Assembly (NCBI GenBank): GCA_964023205.1
Contig: OZ026834.1
Location: forward strand, 30,666,756-30,730,755
Source: Lutraria lutraria
Lineage: Eukaryota; Mollusca; Bivalvia; Venerida; Mactridae
DNA length: 64,000 nucleotides
Direction of reading: 5' to 3'
In this document: positions 50,469 through 63,690 of the stretch, piece after piece
How the letters are laid out: each line of letters starts with the position of its first letter
How positions within the stretch are numbered: position 1 is the stretch's first letter
Made by a program: the position numbers and the translations under genes
Notes under the pieces: model-generated
Seen by the model: only the letters and a program-made list of their open reading frames with translations
Told to the model about the DNA's origin: nothing
The model's database searches: none

Positions 50469-53400
50469 TTAATAAACACCGGGTATAATTCTATATTTCA
50501 CTTTTTCACAATACCGATCCCAGCTAGCTCCATACTTCTTTTTGCAGAGAGCATCATCTCTTCTTTCTCTATGTACTAACAGGATAAAGAAGTAGACTGG
50601 ATAGAAATAGGGCAGTACATAATTGAAACCTGCAAGACAAAAAAACATAATTGACAATTTCATCAAATAAACAACTTCTCATTCAAAATGACTACCATAT
50701 AAATTAGAATATTTTAACCAGCTTATCTGAACTGGTCTGGTACTTTATACTATTCATTGAAACTGATAAGACTAGCTAAGCTTAAGGTGGATGTTCTCAG
50801 ACTCATTCATAACAAAAGTCCCTTTTAATGATACGATTTTAATCAAATACTTGTGTATTAAAGTTTAAAGCACACTTACTTACAACAAAGATTTAACAAA
50901 AGAACCAAGATGATGAAAGATAAATATTAATGTCAGTACAGCAAAAAAAGTTTGAAAGAAAATTACAATAAAACTTAAGATCATATCATTTCACAAGGTA
51001 AACACAAAAGAGCATGTTTTTCCTCCAAAATTATAAGCATACATACCACAAGGAAGTGACCATGCTAAAGCCATAATGAGATCACCAAGGTAATTTGGTT
51101 TCCTACACAAACCCCACCAGCCAGATACAAGCAATTTCTTTCGTGGATTTTTCGTTCGGATAGTTTCAAGATCTGAAGCAGAAATGCAATTACAATATTA
51201 GTATTTTGTAGCATTCATCTTATTTTCTCCAACATTTAAACTTAATTCATAGTTAAATAAATATTTCATTAAACTTATACTGTGATTTTGGGGGGGGGGG
51301 GGGGGGGATTTTCAGAAATTCCTGTGACTTTTGGAAAGGGAAAATATAGCGCAATAAATCAGAAAAGGGGATAATACGAAGTAAAAAGCATTCAATCTTT
51401 TTTTGTCAAACTTTTGACATAGCCTTTGACTTCAATGGATTATTTTGCATTTTAAAGCCATTTTGGTGATACATTTTGTAATTGCTGTTTGTGGCCTCAT
51501 TTAATTTCTTTTCAATGAAAAATATAACTTCATTTTGGCAGAAAATGTAGCATTTTTAGGGGAAGTTTTTTGAGCTAGGGGAAACAGCCTGTATAAGGCT
51601 GTAAAATATATGAAAAAAAATCCTTGTTGTAGCTTATTTTCTGTGGAGAAAACATTGACTATCACTGTCACTTTCTCAGTAAAAAAAAAGTGGCTTCTGA
51701 ACCTAGCATTGGAATTCAGGTAATTCCAATTACACAACAGCAAAATCTTTGAGAAACAAGAAAGACAAAACCAAATAAATGTAAAATCCTGTTAAACAGT
51801 CTAAACTTACGAGCTAACGCAGGACTATCTGGGTTGTTTCTGAAATCATTTTTCTGCGAGTTACTTCCTCTAAAGATGTAATATCCAACAGCTGAAAGAG
51901 AGAAAGTTTAAATCAATCAAATAACAAGCAAACCAAAATGATTCCAGTAAAATCTGTCCCCAAATTCTTGAACTCAATTTCTTCAATTGAAAAGACACTT
52001 AAAAGGCATTGGACCAACAGACTCGTCCGAAAGATTGTGTGTTGGTTCGATAAGGAATCTTATCTCCTCGGTCCGACAATTTATTTACCCGATGTGTATG
52101 CATTTATACTTGTTTACGAAGTCTGCAAGCAATAATATTTGCCACAGTGGCATTAATATATTAACATTATCACTGACTATTCAACATGAGAACTCAATGC
52201 ATGAGTCATTTTTTTCAAACCATTTCCAGCACTAGCCTTACTTACAGTGTACTATTGAAAATACACAATCTTGAGAAAGTTCACTAGCCCCCAAAAAAAT
52301 CACTAGAAATTTATAAAACCCAGTCTATAGGAGAGATCGCTTATTCATATGCAAAGTACCCACCTGCAGTCTATTGGATGAATGAACAAAAGTAATCTAC
52401 CATTCACCAATAGCTAGCTGGCGGGCACATTTGCATATGAATACCCCTGTATACACACACACGATCTCTCTTACAGGCTACTAAGTTGGTTAATGCAAAA
52501 ACTTAGAAAACAGAAATACTACAATTCATCAGAATGATGCGTTCCAACATACACATGTCATATAAAAATAAAACTTACAGTTCAGGAAAACTAAAGCAGC
52601 CAAACAATACCAAGGCAGTGGAACATCATGTTCCAACAAGAAACGACCTTGTAGACAATACAAGAAAGGTACCCAAGCCAGATCACCAAAACTCAGCATA
52701 AATCCAAATCCTTCATAGATAATGTCCATGGTTGACAAAATAGCATCCTGCAAGACAAAACAAACTTAAATTATATCAAATCTATACATTTAAAATATTT
52801 TAGGCATTGTTTTAAAACATATACATTTAGCTTGCAATTGATTACTGCAAATATAACTTTCAAATTCATATTTATCATGCAATAATTATTATAATTATCA
52901 CAAAATTAAATAGAATTTTTCCCCAACACATTACCTACCTTGTAACTATCCAAAATCGACAAATCAATCGAACAGTCAAGAGGTTTTTCTCTCTTCATTG
53001 TGAAGAGGTTTTAGCCTGTTGATTTTGGGAAGAATTACCATTAACATTGCTGATTTGGGAAATAAAATAGCTGGTGTAAGTTAGGACTATTCCAGTTAAA
53101 CATATATACCACCCAAGGAAGGCAAAATAAAGAAATTATATTGGGGGATGGTCAAATTTGTATTTTGCTTCTAAAGTGGGAGAGGTAAAAACCTTTTTCA
53201 CTTCTGGAGCGGGGTCATATATGATTTTAAACATTAACCGTCATAAGGTTTAATTTTTCAACAACTTGATCAACACTTTGATTAATGTGAACATTAAGAA
53301 ATGACCTACTAATAGTATTCCAAGATTTTTTTTCTATTTTTGAACACTATGTAAGACATCATTCAATGTATTGTCCAAGATATGTCAGGGGTAAAGTCAT

Positions 53401-56400
53401 AAAGTTTTATAATAGTCTGTTCAATATTTTTATGTGTTTTTTTTTTATAATTGATAATGTGCCAGATTCAATGACATCTACATTCAAAAAAACTGTGTAG
53501 TTCCATGTTGCAGTTCAGACATCAACAGGTATCAGTTTAATCTATATTCAGTCAGAACATAGATTAGTCCGCACTGAATAGTACATAGCAAACAAATGAC
53601 AAAATTAATATGTTGTCTAAATATTGTTGATTCTGAAAGTTTAGCAGATTTTTTGCTTCTATTTACTTTGTTATACACATACAAACTTTTGAATATTGTT
53701 GGTCTGATTTACTTGAGCGTTATCAAACTATATAGTTATGCATATGTGTTTGTTGTTTTTGGGTCCATGCAGATAGAAACAGCAGCATAGGAATGTGATA
53801 GATTGCTTAAATAAAAAGAACGGGGGTCAGATTTATAAATAAAAAATATTATATAGGTGTTTTTTTTTTGTCAGTTGAACTTCTGATGGGGGTCGGTCAA
53901 ATTTGAAAGTGCCTTCCTTGGGTGGTATATATATTTAAATGGAATAGCCCTTAGGATTTTTTGGTAAACTGCATAATTTTAATGATTTTTTTTCAATTGG
54001 GAAGGGGCCTTTAATAGGCCTCTGTTGTAGAAGGTGAAACCCCTTAAACATGATGAAGTAAGCTCACTAATTACACAACGAAAGTTTATCTAAAACTTTG
54101 TACCTCAAACCATAATGCATCAGCAACATATAGAGCCTGGAAGAATGCCACAGCAACGAGTGAGTAATTCATCTGCCCATCCTGGAAGTCTTTAACTAGA
54201 AAAGCCAAGTTGATCATTGTCCATCCTATCAAACCTGGCCTCATTTCACAGAAGAATTTAATGTCAAAACTACCAATTCTAGGATTTAGTTCACGACCCA
54301 TAAAGAAGTCATAAATGACATTGCCTGCAATAGAAAATAAAACACATTGCTAGAAAATTGTAATATAACTGCAAAAACCCTAAAACAAAACTTTATACAA
54401 TCATTCCCTGCAGAGATGTTCTCACACACCTGTTTGAGGAAACAAAGTAACATATTATAAGCGCTTTGCAAAAGAATAAATAAATATTTAGTAAATCTAA
54501 ATTACATCCACCAATTTATCAAAAGTGACAAAAATCTTTAATACCTGTACTACCAGCTGGTGCCCGATTTCTGACTGGTCCCAATCGGGCTTTAACATAA
54601 ACAAACAAAGCAAGAGCTGCTGAGAATAAAATTGCTGTGGTCATTAACTGAATGAACTTGTCATATACTATGGTAACAGGCAGCTTGAAGTAAACAGCTC
54701 CACCAAATGCAAGAATACTGACAACAAAGGCGAAGAAACCTGAAAAATCAAGATCATTGTTCAATTAAAAATCATTAAAATATACAATTGATGCAAAGCA
54801 ATGCCCTAGAAAACTCTCCACAAAGCATAAAACTTAACAATAATAAATTCATCATGAAATCATTGCAAATTATTAAACATATTATCCAATAATAATGTTG
54901 CCAGATTAAAATGGCTTATACCACAGTGAGAAATTTGTAAATGAAACTGTCAAGAAAGTAAACCACAGCGAGACAACTTACCATTACACCTGTAAGGCAA
55001 ACGTTGATGACTACCGATAATGACTGGTTGACCCAGAACAACACGACCAACAGGAAGCATATACAGTACAGCTTGGAAGAAAAACCAGCCAATGAATATG
55101 AGAGTTGCCTGCATGTCAAAGAACGAGGACCATTTCCCAGAGCATGCTGGAATATTTCTGATGCTACAACTTTTCTGAAAAAAAAAATCAATTGTGAACA
55201 TTTGACATCCATAAAACGCGAGTATTTAGTGAATTGGGCATCATGGTAAGACCAAACGAGTGGTTTCTTGGGTTTTACACCACACCGGTAACCATGACCA
55301 CTTGGTGATTTTCAAGCTTCATAGATGGAACAACACCAGGCGTACACTTAAGCAGAACCATGGACCTTCCGTTAGCTTCCTAAATGCAACACATAACACA
55401 CTCCAGGGCCTTTTTTCCTTCTGTGACAGAGGCTGAAATTCGGTGACTTCCCAATTGCAAATAGGCTGTTTTTCCCAATTTGAGGCAAGAAATTCCCAAG
55501 AATATAATGCTATTCTAACTTGGTTGCCTAACCTTTTAATTAAAATTTGACCAAATGTCGCACTTGAATTTCCCAAAATGAAAGGCTAAGGCCCTTCCCA
55601 ATTTTTTAAGAAAAAAAGGTCATGCACTAAAATAGATCTATGGGGAGAAATCAGGCTTGTATCGTTTCATCATATGACTACTGAGAATGTGTTCATTCAA
55701 TTTAGGCATTACTTTCTGACTATAACTTAAAATGGGTACCAATATATTAATTCTAGTTAGTAAGATGCAATGTACTAAATGATTCAACAGCAACAATTTT
55801 CACTAGTTACTATTACAGGTTAATATGTCAATGTAGATAGAACTTAGAAGTTAGTCACTGACTGTGTCAGGGTGGAGTTTTTGATTTGTAGACTTCTTGA
55901 CATGCAAGAACTCAACATCAGCTACTCTAAGTATAATTCTGCTTTGAAAATATGTACTAGTGGTATACCTTGGTACAAGCCATGTTAATGTAGTATACAG
56001 TAGCAGGTAAAAATATCATCATGAAGAAAGCACCAATGGCACCACCAAATTCTTTATGGTCACTCTGAGCCATTTCTTTTTTCTCTGATTCTTCTGTTTT
56101 AGCAGCAGGAACAGAATTAATGACTTTGGTAACAGTTACCTCAGTCTCAACCTGAAATCAGAAACAAATATGAATGCATAAAATCATGATCCAAATTATA
56201 TTATAACCTTTTTCAACTATTTTGATTTACTTTAAATTTTAATTTTGAATGATTTTATCAAGCATCTATAATAATGGTAATAATCTTACATGATATTTCT
56301 TTGTAAAATATGACAAATGTGAAGGTTTCAGTCTGCTATTTCAGGGTTTTTACTAGAATTTTTTATATGAGGGTCCCAGGATCCTCAGGGTTTGTATTTT

Positions 56401-57846
56401 GGGGTCCTTGAGAAATTTTATGGGTTCTGTATATGGATATGCATTTTTTTGCTTAAGTTCAGATAACCTATAAATCTATCACACTATATACCATCAAGTG
56501 ATAATTGAGATAATGAATACAATAGCAAATTCACATGATTTGTGGTTTTATTTCAACTGAACTATCAAACTGACTAGTGATTTTGTGTAGACTATAGTCT
56601 CCATGTGCATATATCATATACTGATCATTCAATTAGCAGGAAGGAAAATATCTATTTGTCAGATCCGATTGCGGGTCCTCAGGATGCAAAGTACCACAGA
56701 AATGTGGGTCCTGGGTCACAAAGTTGTGTCAGGGACGCAGAAAACCTGCGTAAGAGAAATCCCTGCTATTTCAAAGTCTCAAAACTATATTAAACAGTAG
56801 AATTAGTATGTTCAAACTTGACTACAGCACTGATGTGTACCTCCTTAGTTTTACTCGCTATTCTAGAAGACATTCTTGTTGGAGTGGCTGATTTAGCCCT
56901 TGTTTTTCTATTTGGTGTGGCAGGCTTTGTAGTCTTTGATGTTTTTGGTCTTCCAGGACTTCTTCCCCTGGAACGGCTTCTACTACGACTTCTACTTGAC
57001 CTGGCCTTTGAACTCCTGGACCGTGACCTTGACCGCTGCTAGAACAAAATACAATCCAGGTATGTTTGAATTAAAAATTACTACATTTATAAACAATCAT
57101 GAACATGAATAAAAATAACTTATTAAGTACTAATATATATATGTACTGAAACACTGATTTTTTCCTTCTTTGTTTTGGTCCAGTAAACAGACCCTTTCCA
57201 TTTGCATTTAGGCTTCAATTTCCCCAAATTTAAATGGAGAAATTCCCATTGAACATTTAATTTTAAAACAGAAAGAATTTTAAAATGACAAAGTTATGCC
57301 CATTTTTTTAAGTAAAAGTATAGATAATAGTATACTAGTGCAAAGAAACGAGAGAACTCAATTTATTTGGCATTGTCTAATGATAAATTTCCCAATAACC
57401 TACTTGTCACATCTCCAAAATTCCCAATCTGACCGGACCTGGACACATTCCCAAAGACATAAAAAAATCACTGTGAAATCCATGAGAAAATCACAAAAAA
57501 ACAGTATCAAAATACAACTGATTTCTATAAAATTTCAATTAACATATTATTTTCTGATATCAAAATCACACTGTAACAAGTTTTTACCTTGGATTTCAAG
57601 TATCTACCAAACAAAAACCTGAATAATGATTAGTCCACCCACTATATAGATTGTATAACTAAATTACATTTATGCACTATATATTAACATGAACCTAGCC
57701 ATTCAACCGATTCAACAGCTAAGATTAGAATAACATATGGTATGATCTATAAATAGCAAACACATATCACTTATTGAATATTATTTCAATATTGACAATC
57801 AGTGCAAAAAAGAGTAAAAACATACCTGATTCGTCTTCGACGCCAT
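50469..57846 (-). CDS. LBR: Lamin-B receptor / delta(14)-sterol reductase (ERG24 family)
   Basis: Ten coding exons on the minus strand: 57846-57826, 57038-56841, 56151-55969, 55174-54982, 54739-54545, 54324-54104, 52747-52579, 51891-51811, 51172-51047, 50629-50469. Phases agree; 515 aa. Residues 8-45 are RS-rich, followed by a basic GRPKTSK stretch; this matches the nucleoplasmic linker of LBR. From about 100 the multi-pass sterol reductase begins. Both family signatures are intact: G-x2-I-Y-D-x-F-x-G-x2-L-N-P-R at 264-279, and [13 protein letters not shown]...KYG..W..YC at about 479-503. LP-x-G, LPYRCNG and KPNYLGD motifs are also present. Known roles of the family: inner nuclear membrane protein that tethers lamin and heterochromatin, and C14-sterol reduction in cholesterol synthesis. 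The RS head separates it from TM7SF2. No Tudor domain is encoded (vertebrate LBR starts with one). A 5' noncoding exon is implied by an acceptor at 57873-57875. Confidence 0.95.
51288..51307. repeat. Poly-G tract in an LBR intron
   Basis: An uninterrupted run of G, about 18-20 long. Similar G or C runs lie at about 8049-8066, 58787-58800, 61040-61065 and 63739-63756. Lengths may be unreliable in any assembly. Confidence 0.7.
52008..52117 (+). repeat. Dispersed ~110-bp repeat, copy in an LBR intron
   Basis: Partner of 44351-44460, same orientation relative to the plus strand. Both copies lie within introns. Confidence 0.5.
52980..54045. repeat. Dispersed 'TTGGGAAGGGGCC' repeat interrupted by the 867-bp element
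   Basis: The halves at 52980-53083 and 53951-54045 together match 41810-41970 (CTCTTCATTGGGAAAAGG, ATTGCTGATTTGGG, CAATTGGGAAG). Related pieces occur near 5250-5450, 55400-55620 and 57170-57450. Confidence 0.6.
53084..53950. mobile_element. 867-bp PIF/Harbinger-like non-autonomous element
   Basis: Begins GGACTATTCCAGTTAAACAT and ends ATTTAAATGGAATAGCCC; inverted repeats of about 37 bp include ATATATACCACCCAAGGAAG. TTA flanks both ends (53081-53083 and 53951-53953). It interrupts a dispersed repeat whose uninterrupted relative is at about 41810-41960. A 3-bp TTA target duplication is characteristic of PIF/Harbinger elements. No transposase is encoded. Confidence 0.75.
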
Positions 57847-58119
57847 GACTGAACTGCTGCAATTCCTACCTTCTGAAAAAGAATTGAAACATGAATACAA
57901 GTGTCAAATCAGCGTTGAAGTTCGTCAGAAATCAGCATGGCCATGGGATCATGAACCAATATGAAAGTAACGACAAAAGTTAATCCCCGTCGATCGCCCC
58001 ATTTTCAGAATCACCGAATCTACATTTGCTTATACATTTGTCAGAACTACTATTTGAATTATGAGATTAACAGTGAAAAAATACACAATTGATAGCATAA
58101 ACATAAACACAAACCTACA

Positions 58120-58420
58120 AATCACTACCTAAGAGTGTTTTAACAGCGGGAAGCAAAAAATTGTCATCAGATTTCGTGACTTTCGTAAGTTTAGAGCAAA
58201 ACAATTAATTTAACTAAACGACAATGCCACGCTATTTGTGTACATGAATAAACAAAAAGATGATTCATATATTGTGCTTTAATAATGTCGTAATAATTAA
58301 ATAAAACTAACGCCATGAGAACAAAAATAGTAGCGTAACATACGTGATTCCCGTTCCGATATCCGTACACAATGAGTGACGCTTGACACACTTGGCGGGC
58401 TTGAATTTGATTGGTCAGCA
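58120..58420 (-). promoter_or_regulatory. Probable LBR promoter and 5' noncoding exon region
   Basis: On the minus strand the exon containing the LBR ATG begins after an acceptor at 57873-57875. A plausible donor (CTTAG|GTAGTG) lies near 58125, so the first noncoding exon and start site should lie just above it. Placement is inferred; no core promoter element is clear. Confidence 0.3.
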
Positions 58421-58704
58421 CGATTTTTAGTATGTTTACAGCGTTCTTATTGGACAGTATATTTGCATTGAACTGTGGAGGCTCCCACGGTGTGACTCAT
58501 TTTGTAGTATATGAAATACCCAATTAATTTATAGTGTTAAAAGTTAATTGTTCAGTGAAACGATTAATTGAACTAAACACTGTAAATTGTGCATTCAATC
58601 CCTGCTTGCATAATATCATCTACACAATATTTAGCCCTACTAATCAATCGGGATAAATAGCGGTGTTTAAAAAATATGGCATTCGACAATTATTCCGACA
58701 AAAT

Positions 58705-58738
58705 CAGAGACGTATAATACATGTATTATACGTCTCTG
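58705..58738. repeat. Perfect 34-bp palindrome upstream of LBR
   Basis: CAGAGACGTATAATACA is followed directly by its exact reverse complement, with no loop base. Confidence 0.9.
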
Positions 58739-61560
58739 GCCAAAATGAATGTTTGTCAACATATTAAATCAAACGAATTATAGGGCGGGGGGGGGGGGGG
58801 TGTTGAGGGACTTGCTACCCAACGCTTTAATTTACGGAGTCCAGACCCTTCTATTTGAGTGACCCTGCGTAGTGTCACTGAGTAGACTATATATACATAT
58901 GGACACGTACATCTCGATCTTACCTCAATATTTAAAAGCGTTTTCCACAAAAAAAATCAATTATAATGTATAGAGCTGTACATAACTTTAAGTCCTTGAC
59001 AAAATAGCCCTACAATTATAAAAAACACCGGAATTATTGCCGAATAGTCTAGCTGTATTCTACAAAAAAAATTAAAAGGTAGTATAGATACCATATGGAA
59101 ACGTAGCAAGGTTTTTATTCATCATTTATTTTATATTTTGGGAATCAAAAGCTGGCTTAATTATCTATAGATCTATGGATTAATCGATATTTTGCCGCTA
59201 ATCTAGAAGAGTGGTCGAGTTTCTCAGACTCTCGATCCTTATTAAATAACATATTAGGCCTAAACTATAGGTGCATCCCTGATAAAACATAAAGAAGAGA
59301 CGCATTTATAAATCAGAAAATTCGGAGTTCTTATATAGGGATGGGTTTGCTTCACTCTCTTTCAATGGAACAAAAAGCTAGCTTATGAATCACTCACGAA
59401 TATAATACCGCCTCCTATGGCAGAAATTGAGATGAAAAATTATGTAGGCTACAGACTAGTCTTTCTTATAGTTTAAGGGCCTATTAGCTAAGACTCGATC
59501 CAATGACGATATTAAAACACAATAATGAAAATGAAGATGTGCATGAAAAGAATATGTGCTACAATAATACAAGAGCGATCACAGGGAATTAAGTGTGCTC
59601 AACGTAAGCAGACAATTTTAACAAATTTATTATACCATCTTCTCGGAGATCAAATAGCCTTCATTATCTAATAAAAGACCGTTACAGTTCACTAAGAACA
59701 TATTCTAACTTACATCTTGCCGGTTTATCATCCACACTAGCCCGTATAGAACGTACTGCTTTAAAAAAGCACATGTGTACCAGTTTCGACAACTACTTCA
59801 TGCCAGTCGCTTTTAATTACGATCAACTGGGCCATAAACAAGTAAAGTATCATCCAGTAAAGTATCATCAAGTTACTCCAAGGACGTGATAAGGCGCAAC
59901 GTACGTACCCAGTATGAACACATGTTTGACAGTAGCCTACTTCACACGTAGTCTTGTAGCAGCTAGGTTCACAGTATGCAAACGAGCAATATTTCTTGAC
60001 AGTTTTATATATTAATTGATAAGATAAATGAAGATGTGATATATATACCTCAACTGACTTATCCAACAAGGCGATCTACAGAGGAATGTCTACAGTCAAA
60101 CACTGTATACGTTTTATCCTACTTTATGAAATGTCGACGTCTGTCAAGCACGCCATACACTCGTATATATTGTAAATGTTCTACAGTAATACTAGTATAC
60201 CCTCACAGTATAGTTCAGGTATATTGACTTAACCGAATTATACCTCATTCATTTCTTCCGTACATAAATTACTCCGATGTACCCGGGGTATATATTTCAG
60301 AAATACTACACTGACACGCGACCCTTGGTTTCCTTAACAGCTTAGCTAGCATAACTGAATTAGATCTTAAAATATTTCAATACTGATGAAGTCAACAAAA
60401 TGTTAAACATCAGCTAGGGCTGACATAGACTATAAACTGGCTATTTATGTAACCTGTATAAATGTAATTGTTTATAATTATCAATTACGATTGTCAGGCA
60501 CTTATAAAACAAATTCAGTATTTTTAAACCTCGGGTCATCCATTTATTGCCAATCGGCACTATTGGATATATGAAATACTTTAAATTTATGGACCATGTC
60601 GAAAAGATGTTTATCTGTGTCTTAAATACGACAGAAGAAGAATCAGATACCTCCGATCCGATCGATAACATAATTTAATTGTCAAAGTATTGTTCGAGTA
60701 TCGTAAATAGTAGATGACCAATACTAAATATTGTTATCTATTTTGCACCAGGACAGAATATTTGATAGAGTGTATAACCATTCTTGATCGACCAGGGATA
60801 AAAATAGCAGATGAAGATCTGAACTGATTGGTAATATATACGGTGTCCGAATTATTAAGAACATAACTGTTCTGTTCTGTTCTATTATCAAATATGAGAC
60901 GTCCTTACATAGTGCATTCGAACCTATAGCTTCTTTGGCACGGAATAGGTTCCTGTTCAAACATCACAGGCCATGCATGACATGGATAACAAAAGGTTCT
61001 TAGAAAAAAATACACACAAAAAACATCGACCAAAATACTACCCCCCCCCCCCCCCCCCCCCCCCCTTAAAAAATACTGAGAGGAAAAACACAGACTCCCG
61101 GAGACTACCGTCTTGGAACCGGGGTTTAAACTAGTCTTAGTCACAACCTCACATAGCTCACCCCGGGGAAGTGATACATAATTTACTTTGATAAAACATT
61201 AATTTAACAATTTAACAGTGGCTTGAACAACGAGCGACAGTTAATGTTAAGAACCATGAGTAGAACACGAATTAAGGGGAATATGTTTATAAGCTGCTAC
61301 TGGCGTACTAATGAATAAGACTATGATATTGATATTTCGTAGGTAAATGATTAAAACATGCAGTATAATTGTTTGATTGTTTTAAATTAAACGCCTTTTC
61401 CCAACAATTTTTCAGTTCCATGTATATGCGGCGGCCGATTCACCGAAAAAGTTTTCCTTGACTATATATTCTAACCGCAGTACTAACTTTCCCTTCTACA
61501 AGGAAGAGACAACTTATATCCACATCGTAGTCAAATTTTCATAGAAGGGTATACACTTAA

Positions 61561-61624
61561 GGAATCGAACACAGATAGCCAGGTTGCAAATCCAGCGCAC
61601 TAAACCACTGGACCACGGCCGCGG
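61561..61624 (-). mobile_element. tRNA-derived SINE head or tRNA pseudogene (Ala-like), minus strand
   Basis: On the minus strand, GGCCGTGGTCCAGTGGTTTA fits a pol III A box, TTTGCAA an anticodon loop (TGC), and GTGTTCGATTCC a B box. The acceptor stem does not close with downstream sequence, so a working tRNA is unlikely. Confidence 0.5.
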
Positions 61625-63293
61625 ACTAAGTATATAATGGAGGAGTGGGGGAGCGGTAATATTACATTTTTTCATTTGTGTGGTCATGTTTAGATGTTAT
61701 GGCTTCATGACATTCACAGTTAGCTAGGGTTGTTAAAATGTAACCGGTCCATCAAGAGGGTTACTCAGTTCCCAGGGTCCGAGGTTATAAAACTTTATAT
61801 TGATCTCCGAGCTCAAATCTTATATCTAACTTGTTAAACTTATTGAGTTAATTAATTATGATAAGACAATAATGACATCATTGATACATTAATATGTCTG
61901 CATAATTGATATGAGAATGTATTCAAAGTTTCTAATATTAATCGGCTCCAAGTTTACAACGTCTATACTTAGCGAATATAATGGAGATTTGAGCTGTTTT
62001 CAAGTTATAGAACATTAAATGAAGCCAGCTCAATCAGATGCATAAGATATTCGACAGTCCTAATTTTCAAAAAAAAAATCGGTAATTATTAGATGTGGAT
62101 TTTAAAGTGTAACGGAGAAGTGGCAAAATTCCAACTTAGTGTCCGGGAGGAATTCACCACAGTAACTTCATGAAAAGAGTATGTATTATATCTGCGAATT
62201 GTGTTATATCTGCGAATTTATCATATCTGCGAATTATCATATTTAATCACTGAAATTGAATATTAAAGATACCGAAAGTCTACGATTAGGTATTTATCAA
62301 CTGATATCTTAATCCATGGATATGGAATGGTGTCATATTACTTACTTCGTACACTTGGAGTAATTTGGTACAGTTCACTACGAACTGATTTTGAAGTACC
62401 AGATGTTTGCGGTAAGGAAAAATAAGCTATTTGTGGTATATTTTTGATAAAATATGTTCGATCATTGGTCCTCCTCTGCATGCCGTTCCTTCACGTATAC
62501 ATATAGAGCTAGGTTAATAGTCGATATCCGGAACTGCGTCACAGTGGGTTTTTAAATTCACACTGCAAATCACGTGACGTAGATACAAACAATGGCTACG
62601 TCAAAACAGTAACAAGTGATGGCGTGCTTGTACAGTATCCGATCCCAAGAACTATATATAGCTTAATTGGTTTCATTAGACGTAATTAAACTTAACTAGG
62701 TTGCTAAAGTGACTAAGTGGATGCACAGTTCCTCGAGCCTAACTTATTTATATAGTAATGTTTCTAGAAAAAAGAAGGTCTGGAAACCTTGCAGAAACAA
62801 ACATTTTCTTTTCTAGCCTAACTGTGAACAACCATTTAACTTGAAAAATGGTTACACTTAATTGGAGTTTATGTAGTGATTTGCATCGCTCGAATATATA
62901 TAGGATCTAAGCATAAATGAGTCGATACAAAGAGGTTAATTTGTCTTCGTCATAGTGTAAGAAGTGCCAGTTGGATCCACGATAATTGTAATTTAAGCAC
63001 TCTCAGTAGAAAAGCACTAGCTAGAACGTATATACCTCAATAGCAGATAAATATGGTGATAAACGATAACTGGACTCTCCACATACCAAAACACTGTATA
63101 CAAGATAACTTACACTGATCCTGTTATTGACTTACACTCTTAATGATGTTATCAGGGAGACGAAATGACAACTTGACCCCGGTGCTGACCGATATTGATA
63201 TCGTAAAACGATCATGTTGTACTGCCGTAGAAGTACTGAAAGAATTTATCACCCAATGTCAACTAATTAACTCACGCCCGTTTAACTCAGAAC

Positions 63294-63690
63294 GAGTGTA
63301 ATTTATCCTTCGGCAAAATGTTGTGACTCGTTGTGAGCGCCAATATTGCATGTCAACAAGGTAAGTTTTTCCAAAATTATGAAGAATTTGTGTAAAAATA
63401 TCGAAATGCAGTTAGCTAGCAGAGTACGCACATGTAAAGTTAATGACCAGGATGGACGTTTTATTTGGTCAGGAGAGAAGTTCATTCCCGTTTCAAGCCA
63501 CCCCGAGTGAATGCTTCGTACGGTTTTACCATCAAATTGTCCACCAACAGGCAATATCATTGCATGTGCGATATTTTTGCACAAAGGCCGTAGATAATTT
63601 TGGAAAAAACATACCTTGTTGACGTTGTCAGACAAGCAATTTATGGGTGCTATATATAACAACATTTTTGCCGAAAGATAAATTAGACTC
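63294..63690. mobile_element. 397-bp foldback element
   Basis: The ends TTTATCCTTCGGCAAAATGT and its inverse (ACATTTTTGCCGAAAGATAA) pair. So do inner parts (ACAAGGTAAGTTTTTCCAAA with its inverse near 63594-63619, and TGTAAAAATATCG with its inverse near 63568-63582). The 129-codon open frame at 63303-63692 on the minus strand nearly coincides with the element and is probably incidental. Confidence 0.65.

Noticed and set aside
61040..61065. Poly-C tract as a regulatory or structural signal
   Set aside because: A long homopolymer is prone to length error and lies in unannotated DNA; there is no second feature to support a role.
61561..61624. Functional tRNA-Ala gene
   Set aside because: A and B boxes and an anticodon-like loop are present, but I cannot close an acceptor stem; a SINE head or pseudogene is more likely.
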